Positions 8,304 through 15,939 of a stretch of DNA of 33,291 nucleotides are shown piece by piece. The stretch comes from an uncultured Alistipes sp. (GTDB taxonomy: Bacteria; Bacteroidota; Bacteroidia; Bacteroidales; Rikenellaceae): contig CALUKH010000020.1 of assembly GCA_944321185.1 (NCBI GenBank), forward strand, positions 1 to 33,291, in the 5' to 3' direction. Numbering within the stretch: the stretch's first letter is position 1; every line of letters starts with the position of its first letter. The position numbers were made by a program, and so were the translations under genes. The notes beneath the pieces are model-generated. The model ran no database searches, had not been told where the DNA came from, and saw only the letters and a program-made list of their open reading frames with translations.

Positions 8304-9596
8304 ATGAATTGGTACAGTACACGCGATCAGAAACACGACGACGGCCTGCCGCTGCGTGAGGCCGTGATGCGGGGATTGGCTCCCGACGGCGGACTTTTCG
8401 TCCCGGAGCGGATTCCGCAGGTCGATTTGGGCGAGGCCCGGCGCCGTGCCGAACAGTCGTATGCCTCGCTGGCGGGCTATCTGGCCGGGCTTTTCTTTGA
8501 CGGGGATTTCGATCCACAGCTCCTTGCCCGCGAGATGGAGGCGCTTTACGACTTTGAGGTTCCGTTGCGGCGGGTCGGGCGCGGACGCTATACGCTCGAA
8601 CTCTTCCACGGCCCGACGTGTGCCTTCAAGGATTTCGGGGCGGGATTCATGGGACGGATGGCGGGGGTGCTCGGTCGCGAACAGGAGCGGCTGGTGATCC
8701 TCACGGCCACGTCGGGCGATACGGGTAGTGCCGTGGCGCACGGGTTCTACAACGTCCCGGGGATCGACGTGGTGATCCTCTATCCCGAGGGGAAGATCAG
8801 CCGCCTGCAGGAGTGTCAGATGACGGCGCTCGGCGGCAATATCCATCCGCTGCGCGTGGCCGGAACGTTCGACGACTGCCAGCGGCTGGTCAAGGAGCTC
8901 TTTGCCGATGAGGCTTTCCGGGCCCGGCGACAGGTGACTTCGGCCAATTCGATCAACCTGCTGCGCTGGATTCCGCAGGCCTTCTATTACTTCTACGGTT
9001 ACTTTCTCTGGCAGCGGGAGACGGGCGGCGAGCGTCCGACGATCGTCGTGCCGAGCGGCAACTACGGCAATCTGGCGGCCGGGATGCTGGCCCGGCGGAT
9101 GGGGCTCCCGGTCGAGGGTTTCGTGGCGGCCTCGAATCTCAACGACGTGGTTCCGGAGTTCCTCCGCACGGGCATCTACCGTCCACGGCCGTCGGTGCAG
9201 ACGCTGGCCACCGCAATGGATGTCGGGGCTCCGAGTAATTTCGAACGGATGTTGTGGCTTTGCGGTGGAGATCCCGATGCGTTGCGTGACGAACTGATTG
9301 GCTATCGATGCGACAATGCCGGAATTCGGCGCACGATCGATGCGTTGTATGAGCGTTGCGGCTATCTCTCGGATCCGCACAGTGCCGTCGGTTATGCGGC
9401 TTCGGTGGCCGTGGACAAGCCGGGATTCTACCTCTCGACGGCCCATCCGGCAAAGTTCGGCGAGGTGATCGCTTCGGTGACCGGGCGGCGAGTGCAGTTG
9501 CCCGAACGGTTGGAGACGTTGACCCGTCGTGAACAGCATTTCGATCCGCTTGAGGTGGATCTTCGAGCGCTGGAGGAGTTCGTGGCCCGGGTGTAG
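8304..9596 (+). CDS. thrC: threonine synthase
   Basis: PLP enzyme turning O-phosphohomoserine into threonine. 430 aa from ATG 8304 (MNWYSTRDQK). The PLP-binding Lys is K109 in HGPTCAFKDFG; the phosphate cradle TSGDTGSAVAHGF follows; SGNYGNLAAG lies in the middle. The longer open frame from 8268 overlaps thrB by four bases and adds a non-conserved 12-residue extension, so the later start is preferred. Cotranscribed with thrB, and followed by the bidirectional terminator at 9756-9787. Confidence 0.96.
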   Translation: MNWYSTRDQKHDDGLPLREAVMRGLAPDGGLFVPERIPQVDLGEARRRAEQSYASLAGYLAGLFFDGDFDPQLLAREMEALYDFEVPLRRVGRGRYTLELFHGPTCAFKDFGAGFMGRMAGVLGREQERLVILTATSGDTGSAVAHGFYNVPGIDVVILYPEGKISRLQECQMTALGGNIHPLRVAGTFDDCQRLVKELFADEAFRARRQVTSANSINLLRWIPQAFYYFYGYFLWQRETGGERPTIVVPSGNYGNLAAGMLARRMGLPVEGFVAASNLNDVVPEFLRTGIYRPRPSVQTLATAMDVGAPSNFERMLWLCGGDPDALRDELIGYRCDNAGIRRTIDALYERCGYLSDPHSAVGYAASVAVDKPGFYLSTAHPAKFGEVIASVTGRRVQLPERLETLTRREQHFDPLEVDLRALEEFVARV

Positions 9597-9755
9597 ATCT
9601 TGGAGTGAGGCGGCTTTGGATTTAGGGGAGGTTCGGGTTTCCGCAAGGGTGAAGGAACGGCTCGCCCGGCGCTTCAGCTGCCCGGACCCTCCGCCTATCG
9701 GTTTCTACCCCCCCCCTCCTTTTCCTCTCTTCCTCCTGCCGGTATACCAAGCAAA

Positions 9756-9787
9756 AAAGACCGATAATCGTACGATTATCGGTCTTT
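9756..9787. terminator. bidirectional terminator between thrC and tRNA-Lys
   Basis: Perfect 32-bp palindrome (15 bp per arm around a central TA) located between convergent thrC (+) and the tRNA (-). On the minus strand the stem is followed by a run of six T; on the plus strand by TTTCC. It should end both transcripts, better for the tRNA. Confidence 0.85.
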
Positions 9788-9791
9788 CCTG

Positions 9792-9864
9792 TACCCCCTC
9801 AGGGGCTCGAACCCTGGACCCCAACATTAAGAGTGTCGTGCTCTACCAACTGAGCTAAAGAGGC
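9792..9864 (-). tRNA. tRNA-Lys (anticodon CTT)
   Basis: 73-nt cloverleaf on the minus strand: acceptor GCCTCTT with AGGGGGT (G-U at the first pair and two more wobbles), D-arm GCTC-AGTTGGTA-GAGC, anticodon stem CGACA/TGTTG with loop CTCTTAA (anticodon CTT), T-arm CAGGG-TTCGAGC-CCCTG, discriminator A. CCA is not encoded. It is a single gene between its own promoter and the palindromic terminator. Confidence 0.93.
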
Positions 9865-9889
9865 ATCAATCATTTCCTGATTGCGAGTG

Positions 9890-9920
9890 CAAAGGTAAGC
9901 ATTATTTTTGACTCTCCAAA
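9890..9920 (-). promoter_or_regulatory. promoter of tRNA-Lys
   Basis: Minus-strand TTTG (9917-9920), a 19-nt spacer and TACCTTTG (9890-9897), an excellent match to the Bacteroidota consensus. It implies a 5' leader of about 20 nt before the mature tRNA. Confidence 0.8.
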
Positions 9921-10130
9921 GAAAATCGTAAAAAAATTGCAGATTTCTTGATCCAGCCCCGTTTCGGGGCCTTCTTTGCGGGGGACTCTTCCGGAGCCGG
10001 AGGTTTTTGCGAAGATCTCCTCGGTACTGACGGTTGGAAAAGGCTGACCGGTGCGGTCGCGACCGCCCGGATGGTCGGTGACGAGACAGTTCGCCGGACG
10101 GTCGCTGTCGATTGCGGATTTTGGTCCGGA

Positions 10131-11432
10131 TTACTCCAGAAGGAGCTGATCACTGTTCCATTCGCCGCCGGCTTCGGGGTAGATGAACGGCCGTTGTTCG
10201 CCCAACTGCTTCATCTTCAGATAACTCTCATAGAGGTTGATGCCGTTCGACGAGCGCGTGGCCAGTGAAAAAGCCACCACCGACGGATGTCGTTTGGTTG
10301 TGTGGTACGAGTTCAAGGCCCGTTCGATGTAGGCCTCCTTCCAGGCCGGATCGTTCGACGGGTTGCCCTCCTTGCGGCGCGAATCGCCGCTGCGGCTCGT
10401 ATCGATCGGCGCTTGTGCGATCACGCAGACCCCCTGTTCGTCGCAATACTCCAGAAACTCCTCGGAGACGGGTCCCGGCTGCAGGCGGAACGTATTGTAA
10501 CCCGCCTCGCGCAGGTTGGCGATCGCGTTTTCGTCGAGCGATCCCGGCACCTCGCGCACGCGAAGTGTGATCGGCTGTCCGTTGAGCAGCAGTCGGCCCT
10601 CGCTTACCGCCACCTCGCGGAAGCCCATGCGCAGTTCGGCAAACTCCACGTAACGTCCTTCGTGCTGCGTTTTGAGCCGCAGAATGTACTGTGTGGGGAG
10701 CTCCGGCGTCCAGAGTTCGTTGGCCGGGATCCGGGCCAGGAAGCGCACCGTGTCTTCGCCGCGCATTTCGAGCGTGAGGTCCTTGAATCCCGCGGCGGCA
10801 TTCTCGCCCGACGGTGCGATCAGCTGGTAATGGATGCGCGACGTACGTGGATTGAGCGCCTCGCTCTTGACGGCGATGGCCACTTCGGCCGTGGCGAATC
10901 CGTTCTCGCCGACGCGCGTCTTGGTCACCACGTCGCGGATCCGCATCGTGGGTTGGCTCAGCAGCCAGATGCCGCCCAGCATTGGTTCGGGATTCTCCTT
11001 CCAGCTTTCGAGCGGAGCCGTGGGCGAGGGCTGCACGACCCGGATCTCGACCTTGTTGCGGCCTTCGTGTGTCAGTTTGGTGATGTTGAACTCGGCGGGG
11101 CTGTTGCCGTCGGCGACGTAGGCGGCCGGGCGGTCGTTGACGAGGACTTCATAGTCGCCCGTTGAGCGTCCGACATGCAGCAGCACCTGGCGGTTGGCCC
11201 ACGCAAACGGCACGGTGAAGTTGGTCGAGAAACGGTTGTTCTCCTCGAGGCTCCACTCCGTCAGACGGGTGAAGTAACGGTTGTTGCCGCCGTCGGCTGC
11301 TTCGGCCGCCTCGGCCGAGGGGTAGACGAGCAGTTCACCGCGCGGAAGTTCGCGTCCATAGGTCGGGACATACTCCTGGGCGCAGAGCCCGCAGAGGGAA
11401 AAAAGTGCTAGGGTCGAAAGGATCGTCCGCAT
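10131..11432 (-). CDS. secreted GH2-like protein, predicted catalytically inactive
   Basis: 433 aa. A signal peptide (1-18, ending LCGLCA before QEYVP) sends it to the periplasm. Domain order resembles a family 2 glycoside hydrolase: jelly-roll sugar-binding domain (about 50-165, TVPFAWANRQVLLHVG, GGIWLL), Ig-like domain (about 170-275), then the start of a TIM barrel (about 280-425). Two hallmarks are altered: the usual NGxxIxLRGVNxH reads NGQPITLRVREVP (284-296), and the acid/base motif HPSVxxWSxGNE reads HPSVVAFSLATR (382-393), with Arg at the catalytic Glu. The barrel stops early, so the nucleophile region is missing. The start at 11432 is chosen for its signal peptide; the frame upstream runs into the divergent gene. 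It may bind rather than cleave glycans (inference). Confidence 0.8.
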   Translation of the reverse strand: MRTILSTLALFSLCGLCAQEYVPTYGRELPRGELLVYPSAEAAEAADGGNNRYFTRLTEWSLEENNRFSTNFTVPFAWANRQVLLHVGRSTGDYEVLVNDRPAAYVADGNSPAEFNITKLTHEGRNKVEIRVVQPSPTAPLESWKENPEPMLGGIWLLSQPTMRIRDVVTKTRVGENGFATAEVAIAVKSEALNPRTSRIHYQLIAPSGENAAAGFKDLTLEMRGEDTVRFLARIPANELWTPELPTQYILRLKTQHEGRYVEFAELRMGFREVAVSEGRLLLNGQPITLRVREVPGSLDENAIANLREAGYNTFRLQPGPVSEEFLEYCDEQGVCVIAQAPIDTSRSGDSRRKEGNPSNDPAWKEAYIERALNSYHTTKRHPSVVAFSLATRSSNGINLYESYLKMKQLGEQRPFIYPEAGGEWNSDQLLLE

Positions 11433-11439
11433 AAGTTCG

Positions 11440-11447
11440 TATATTTG
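11440..11447 (+). promoter_or_regulatory. -7 box of the HsdR-N gene
   Basis: TATATTTG, 36 nt before the ATG at 11484; no clear TTG upstream. A near match on the other strand (TATCTTTA, 11455-11462) could serve the divergent GH2-like gene, so the two promoters would overlap. Confidence 0.5.
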
Positions 11448-11483
11448 TACACGGTAAAGATAGGTAATTTTTTCGAGACTGCG

Positions 11484-11942
11484 ATGAACGGGCTTCCCAA
11501 ACTCAATTTTCCGGCAATTCGGCTGCGGGCCCGGCATCGGGGTGCGGAGGTCGAGGTGTGGGATCCGCTGCGGGGGATCTACCTGGTGTTGACGCCCGAG
11601 GAGTGGGTCCGGCAGCATCTGATCGCCTATCTGGTTTCGCGGTGCGGGGCCCGGCCCATGCGCATCGTGCAGGAGTATGCCGTGGCGCTCAACGGGCAGT
11701 CGCAACGTGCCGACGTGGTGGTGGTCGATGCGCAGGCCCGGCCGCTGTTGCTGGCCGAGTGCAAGGCGCCGCAGGTGAAGATCGACGAGCGGACTTTGGC
11801 CCAGGCCGTGCGTTACAATTCCGTACTTGGGGCCCGCTACGTGGTGCTGACCAACGGCCTCTGCCACTACTGCTGCGAATGGGTCGACGGCGCCTACCGT
11901 CGTCTTGCGGGGTATCCCGATCTGAGTGAGGTCGGCGAGTGA
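11484..11942 (+). CDS. stand-alone type I restriction HsdR N-terminal-like domain protein (PD-(D/E)XK fold)
   Basis: 152 aa consisting of only the HSDR_N_2-type nuclease domain. The PD-(D/E)XK core is visible: QRADVVVVD (D77), LLLAECKAP (E92, K94), then QAVRYN (Q108 helix typical of this subgroup). There are no helicase, specificity or methylase genes around it, so it is not part of a restriction system here. Such orphan proteins are widespread in Bacteroidota and of unknown role (family knowledge). The start at ATG 11484 follows a -7 box at 11440; a terminator follows at 11980. Function remains open; a role in nucleic acid processing is only a guess from the fold. Confidence 0.8.
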   Translation: MNGLPKLNFPAIRLRARHRGAEVEVWDPLRGIYLVLTPEEWVRQHLIAYLVSRCGARPMRIVQEYAVALNGQSQRADVVVVDAQARPLLLAECKAPQVKIDERTLAQAVRYNSVLGARYVVLTNGLCHYCCEWVDGAYRRLAGYPDLSEVGE

Positions 11943-11979
11943 TCGTGCTTTTCCCTTTTTATTTTATTAGGTCTCTTTC

Positions 11980-12000
11980 GGCCGGTTGGGCCGGTTTTTC
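11980..12000 (+). terminator. terminator after the HsdR-N gene
   Basis: Stem CGGCC (11980-11984) with GGCCG (11990-11994), 5-nt loop, followed by G and five T. The stem is short but GC-only, and it lies 37 nt after the stop codon. Confidence 0.6.
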
Positions 12001-12084
12001 GGGTATGCCCGGGTTTGTAGCCCGGGGCGGGATGACCGTGCGCGGCGGATGGGAGGCCGTCGCGATGTCGTGCGGCGAGGACCG

Positions 12085-12825
12085 TCAGAGGTTGCGGAAA
12101 TTCTGCCGGATGTAGCTCTGGAATGCCTCCTTGTAATTCTCGCCGATGGGGATGTACTCCGTGTCGCTGAGGTAGATGCGCCCCTTGATGTAGGAGCGGA
12201 TGGCCCGCAGATTGACGATGTAGGAGCGGTGCACGCGCATGAACGAATCGGCCGGCAGCGCCGTCTCCATGTTCTTCAGGCGGAAGAGCGTGGTGATGGT
12301 CGATCCGTCGGCCAGGTGCAACCGCACGTATTCGCCCTCGCTCTCGATGTAGACGATCTCGCTGATGCGCACGAGCGAGACCTTGTAGTCGGCCTTCACC
12401 GAGAGGTACTCCTTGTCGCGGGGCAGCGCTTCGGAGGGAGCCTCCTGCGGCGAGCGCTGGTTGTGACGCAGCTCGTAAAGCGAGTTGGCCTTGGCGGCCG
12501 CGCGGCTGAAGTCGGCAAAACTGAACGGTTTGAGCAGGTAGTCCACGGCGTCGAGCTTGAAACCCTCGATGGCATACTCCGAGTAGGCCGTCGTGAAGAC
12601 GATCATCGGCCGGTCGACCAGTCCGCGGACAAAATCCACGCCGTTCAGGTCGGGCATGTTGATGTCTACGAAAATCAGGTCGATCTTCTCCGCGGCCAGC
12701 CGCTGCTGGGCCTCCAGCGCATTGTTGAACCGCGCCACCAGTTCCAGATAGGGGACCTTGGCGATGTAGGCGGCGATTTGACGCAGAGCCAGCGGCTCGT
12801 CGTCGATGGCGATACACTTAAGCAT
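12085..12825 (-). CDS. LytTR-family response regulator
   Basis: 246 aa DNA-binding regulator. The receiver domain (1-115) has the acidic pocket DDE (8-10), phospho-acceptor D54 in FVDINMPDLNG, the FTTAYS switch Thr region and K98 in YLLKPF. The LytTR DNA-binding domain follows (about 140-240), with FMRVHRSYIVNLRAI characteristic of the fold. Its start codon overlaps the 3' end of the sensor kinase gene by 8 nt, so the two are translationally coupled and form one two-component system. Targets cannot be read from the sequence. Confidence 0.93.
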   Translation of the reverse strand: MLKCIAIDDEPLALRQIAAYIAKVPYLELVARFNNALEAQQRLAAEKIDLIFVDINMPDLNGVDFVRGLVDRPMIVFTTAYSEYAIEGFKLDAVDYLLKPFSFADFSRAAAKANSLYELRHNQRSPQEAPSEALPRDKEYLSVKADYKVSLVRISEIVYIESEGEYVRLHLADGSTITTLFRLKNMETALPADSFMRVHRSYIVNLRAIRSYIKGRIYLSDTEYIPIGENYKEAFQSYIRQNFRNL

Positions 12826-13888
12826 GGAGCGTGGGGATTTCGAGTTGGACGGTATAGGTTGTTTCAGCCTCGCGGATCTCCAGCAGGTAGCCCTTTTCGC
12901 CGTAGATCAGCGAGAGGCGTTTGCGGACGTTTTCGAGGCCGATGCCGGCGGGGTGCTGCCTCTCGGGAGCCGTATGGCGGCTGTTTTCGATCGTGGCGTA
13001 GACCTTTCCGTCGGCATATTCGATGCGGATACGGATGAACGAGGGGTGGTTGTAGCTGACGCCGTGCTTGAAGGCGTTCTCGACGAAGACGATCAGCAGC
13101 AGCGGCGGAATCTGCACCTGTTCGGGCAGTCCCCGCGGGTAGTCGACTCGGATATCCACGTCGTCCGTATAGCGGATGCGCATCAGTTCGATGTAGTTCT
13201 TCAGGAACTGGATGTCGCTGTTGAGCGAGATGAGCTCGTGGCCCGATTCGTAGAGGACGTAGCGCATCATCTTCGAGAGTTCGATGACGGCGCTTTTGGC
13301 CGATTCCGTGTCGATGTCGATCAGGGCGTGGATGTTGTTGAGCGTGTTCATGAAGAAGTGCGGATTGATCTGATACTTCAGATAATCCATCTCGGCCTGG
13401 AGGTTCTGACGCTTGAGGGCCTCCATCTGCTGTTCGTCGCGCATCGACTGGTAGATGAGCTTGATGCCGGTGTTGGCGCCCGTCATGAAGAATCCCAGCA
13501 CGATGTTCCAGTAGATCTCCAGATTCGAGAACGATGCCTGGCGGTAGGCCTCCGAGACGTTGAGGCTGGTCTGGGCGATGAGGTTGTCGGCCAGGTGTTT
13601 CTCGTAGATCTGCACGAGCCAGAAGACGCCGATGATCAGTGCCAGGTCGCTCAGCAGGTATTTGCCGTACTTGTGCCGCAGCATGTAGCGCGGGGCGAGG
13701 ATCGTGTTGTGGATGACGAAGATGATTAGATAGGGGGCGATCTGCCGCCAGGCGATCAGCACGTTTTCCAGGTTGACGTGCATCTCGGACATCATCTGCG
13801 AGTTGAGGACCGGGACCAGGATGATCGCCGTCCAGACCATCACGTAGAGCAGGTTTTCGCCGATGGCTTGTTTTCGGGAGATTCTCAT
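12818..13888 (-). CDS. LytS/YpdA-type membrane histidine kinase
   Basis: 356 aa partner of the LytTR regulator. Four hydrophobic segments (about 12-30, 49-66, 78-97, 126-146) make a membrane sensor without a large extracytoplasmic domain. Then a linker and the His_kinase domain: YLKYQINPHFFMNTLNN with phospho-acceptor H177. The ATPase domain has an N box VENAFKHGVSY and a G box GIGLENVRKRL. The start MRISRKQAIG is preceded, with only four bases between, by TATCTTTG, so the message may be leaderless. The downstream response regulator overlaps its end. Confidence 0.92.
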   Translation of the reverse strand: MRISRKQAIGENLLYVMVWTAIILVPVLNSQMMSEMHVNLENVLIAWRQIAPYLIIFVIHNTILAPRYMLRHKYGKYLLSDLALIIGVFWLVQIYEKHLADNLIAQTSLNVSEAYRQASFSNLEIYWNIVLGFFMTGANTGIKLIYQSMRDEQQMEALKRQNLQAEMDYLKYQINPHFFMNTLNNIHALIDIDTESAKSAVIELSKMMRYVLYESGHELISLNSDIQFLKNYIELMRIRYTDDVDIRVDYPRGLPEQVQIPPLLLIVFVENAFKHGVSYNHPSFIRIRIEYADGKVYATIENSRHTAPERQHPAGIGLENVRKRLSLIYGEKGYLLEIREAETTYTVQLEIPTLHA

Positions 13889-13892
13889 GGCT

Positions 13893-13900
13893 CAAAGATA
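13893..13900 (-). promoter_or_regulatory. -7 box directly before the histidine kinase ATG
   Basis: Minus-strand TATCTTTG ends four bases before the ATG at 13888, which would put the transcription start at or next to the start codon. No TTG at the -33 position; the upstream sequence is the terminator of the ligase gene. Confidence 0.45.
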
Positions 13901-13904
13901 CCAA

Positions 13905-13934
13905 AAAAGCCCGGGATTTGAAAACCGGGCTTTT
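13905..13934 (-). terminator. terminator of the acyl ligase gene
   Basis: Perfect 10-bp stem (13905-13914 with 13925-13934), 10-nt loop, GC-rich core and A4/T4 ends, followed on the minus strand by more T. It starts 24 nt after the ligase stop and separates that gene from the kinase gene. Confidence 0.85.
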
Positions 13935-13957
13935 CGAGGGGGGCCGTATCGGCCGTG

Positions 13958-15658
13958 CTATTTGTTGAGCAGCGACGGTTCGTAGAGGTAGCGCTTGATG
14001 CTGCGCTTGGGGGTCTTCTCGAATTCGGTGGGGTAGATCACGATGTCGGCCACGCGTTCGTAGGCGGCCAGCTGCGTGTTGAGCTCCTGCAGGTTCTGCT
14101 GCATGACCTGCGGCAGATCGGCCTTGTCGACCCCTTCGGCATCGGCCTGCTCGTAGTCGGGGACCACCAGCGCCTTGAGGCGGCCGTTGCCGGCGTCGAG
14201 CACCAGCGATTCGAGGACCAGATACATGTTGTTGAGTTTGTCCTCGATCTCCTCGGGGTAGATGTTCTGGCCGTTTCCGGAGAGGATCATCGTCTTCGAG
14301 CGGCCGCGGATGTAGAGCGTGCCGTCGGGGTCCATCGTGCCCATGTCGCCCGTATGGAGCCAGCCGTCTGAATCGAGGACCTTTTCGGTGGCCTTTTCGT
14401 TTTTGTAATAGCCCTTCATGACGTGTTCGCCGCGCACGATGATCTCGCCGGCGACGTGTTCCGGGTCGGGCGAATCGATCTTCACCTCGAGCAGCCCCTT
14501 GAGGTAGCGGCCGCACGACGACTGTTTGAATTCGTTGTCGGGGGCGAAGCTGATGAGCGGGGCGCATTCGGTCATGCCGTATCCGATCGTGATCGGGAAG
14601 TGGATCTTGCGCAGGAAGGATTCGGTCTCCTGATTCATCGGGGCTCCGCCGACGATGAAGATCGAGACGTTGCCGCCGAAGGCATCCATGAGTTTCTTGC
14701 GGATGACCGAGTAGATGGCCGTATTGAGCAGCGGGATCTTCATGGCGATGGACATGGGGCCCTTTTCGAGCATCGGGAGCACCTGTTTGCGGTAGACCTT
14801 TTCGAGGATCATCGGCACGCAGCAGATGATCGTGGGTTTGACGACGGCCATGGCCTCGATGAGGATCTTCGGCGAGGGGATTTTTCCGAGCAGGGTGATG
14901 TGTCCGCCGACGGCCATCGGCGCCAGAAAGTCGAAGGCGCAGCCGTAGGCGTGGGCCAGCGGCAGGAACGACAGCGTGCGGCCGCCGCGCTGGAAGTAGA
15001 GCTGACCGGTCTGGGTGTTGAGTGCCGACATGGCGAAGACGACGTTTCCGGTGAGGTTGTTCACCGTGAGCATCACGCCCTTGGAGTATCCGGTGGTGCC
15101 GGAGGTGTAGTTCAGCAGGATGACGCGGTCGTTCGGCACGTCGGGGTATTTGATGTCGTTGACGCTGAATCCGCGGGGATATTTCGTGCGGTAGTTCTTG
15201 AGGATGTCGCGCTGGAACTTGGTGAGCGACTTTCCGTCGCGTTCGTAGATGACGTGGAAGTCCGTCAGTGAGAAGACGGCTTCGATCTGGCGGATCTGAT
15301 CCTCCTCGATGACGTCCCAGAAGTTGTCGCCCAGGAAGAGCAGCCGGCTTTCGGAGTGGTTGATGATGTGGATGACGTCGGCCGGGGTGAAGTCCTGCAG
15401 GATGGGGACGATGACGGCGCCGTAGGTGATCGTGGCCAGGTAGGTGATGCACCATCGGGGGTTGTTGCGGCCGATCAGTGCGATTTTGTCGCCCTGCTTG
15501 ATGCCGGCCTTCTTGAAGAGCAGGTGGAGTTTGGCGATCTCCTTGGCCATCTCGTAATAGGAGAAGGTCTCGTTTTTGAAGTAGTCGGTCAGGGCCGACA
15601 TTTCACGATTTTCGCGAAAACTCTTTTCGTATATCTTCAGCAGATTTTCCTGTAACAT
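13958..15658 (-). CDS. AMP-dependent long-chain acyl-CoA (or acyl-ACP) ligase
   Basis: 566 aa ANL-superfamily enzyme that activates carboxylic acids via an acyl-adenylate. Seen: P-loop YTSGTTGYSKG (184-194), GYGMTECAP (A5 region), DGWLHTGDMG, RGRSKTMILSGNGQNIYPEEIE, and the C-terminal catalytic Lys region KTPKRSIKRYL. Substrate is probably a long-chain fatty acid by similarity to FadD15-like proteins, but motif reading does not settle chain length or CoA versus ACP. It lies in the same direction as plsY and 281 nt downstream of it; both act on acyl chains, so a shared lipid role is plausible. The gap carries a repeat array and no obvious -7 box. Confidence 0.88.
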   Translation of the reverse strand: MLQENLLKIYEKSFRENREMSALTDYFKNETFSYYEMAKEIAKLHLLFKKAGIKQGDKIALIGRNNPRWCITYLATITYGAVIVPILQDFTPADVIHIINHSESRLLFLGDNFWDVIEEDQIRQIEAVFSLTDFHVIYERDGKSLTKFQRDILKNYRTKYPRGFSVNDIKYPDVPNDRVILLNYTSGTTGYSKGVMLTVNNLTGNVVFAMSALNTQTGQLYFQRGGRTLSFLPLAHAYGCAFDFLAPMAVGGHITLLGKIPSPKILIEAMAVVKPTIICCVPMILEKVYRKQVLPMLEKGPMSIAMKIPLLNTAIYSVIRKKLMDAFGGNVSIFIVGGAPMNQETESFLRKIHFPITIGYGMTECAPLISFAPDNEFKQSSCGRYLKGLLEVKIDSPDPEHVAGEIIVRGEHVMKGYYKNEKATEKVLDSDGWLHTGDMGTMDPDGTLYIRGRSKTMILSGNGQNIYPEEIEDKLNNMYLVLESLVLDAGNGRLKALVVPDYEQADAEGVDKADLPQVMQQNLQELNTQLAAYERVADIVIYPTEFEKTPKRSIKRYLYEPSLLNK

Positions 15659-15778
15659 GAAGTAGGTATTTCGGGTTCGATGACGAACGGTTGGTTACGA
15701 TTTTTCGGGCATTGTGTGGTTGTGTCGTCCGGTGCGGGCGATACCGGCTGGCCGGTCGGTCGTTGTTTTGGGCTTTCC

Positions 15779-15924
15779 CGCCGGGGGATTATTTCGCCGG
15801 GGGATTATTCCCGGGCTTCATCCATTCCGGGCTCCTTTTCGGTCTTCCTCCCGGGCTTCTCTTCGGTCTTTCTCCTCGGGGCTTCTCTTCCTCCTCCCGG
15901 GCTTCTCTTCGGTCTTCCTCCTCC
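15779..15924. repeat. degenerate tandem repeats after plsY
   Basis: Seven units, read on the plus strand: 15779-15794, 15795-15811, 15812-15827, 15828-15851, 15852-15876, 15877-15897 and 15898-15924. Units begin CGGGCTTC or CGCCGGGGG and the longer ones continue CTTCGGTCTTCCTCC. Unit length varies from 16 to 27 bp. The array begins 15 nt after the plsY stop. On the minus strand it is purine-rich and, in frame with plsY beyond its TAA, reads partly Lys/Glu/Pro-rich. Confidence 0.7.
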
Positions 15925-15939
15925 CGACCCCCTCCCGGC

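Noticed and set aside
9956-9970. GCCCCG/CGGGGC hairpin as a terminator for the GH2-like gene
   Set aside because: Stem of 6 bp with no T-run on either strand and 160 nt beyond the stop codon.
9902-10153. 83-codon minus-strand ORF overlapping the end of the GH2-like gene
   Set aside because: Composition is not protein-like (long Pro/Ser/Arg runs), it overlaps the 3' end of a real gene and its own 3' end crosses the tRNA-Lys promoter.
11484-11942. Restriction-modification or defence island around the HsdR-N protein
   Set aside because: No methylase, specificity, helicase or other defence gene nearby; all neighbours are housekeeping or regulatory.
12009-12027. CCCGGG inverted repeat downstream of the response regulator as a terminator
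   Set aside because: Six-bp palindromic arms with no T-run following on the minus strand.
12864-15455. 863-codon minus-strand frame across the kinase and ligase genes
   Set aside because: It is a frame-shifted reading of two real genes and of the terminator between them; Arg/His/Pro-rich composition is typical of a GC-rich shadow.
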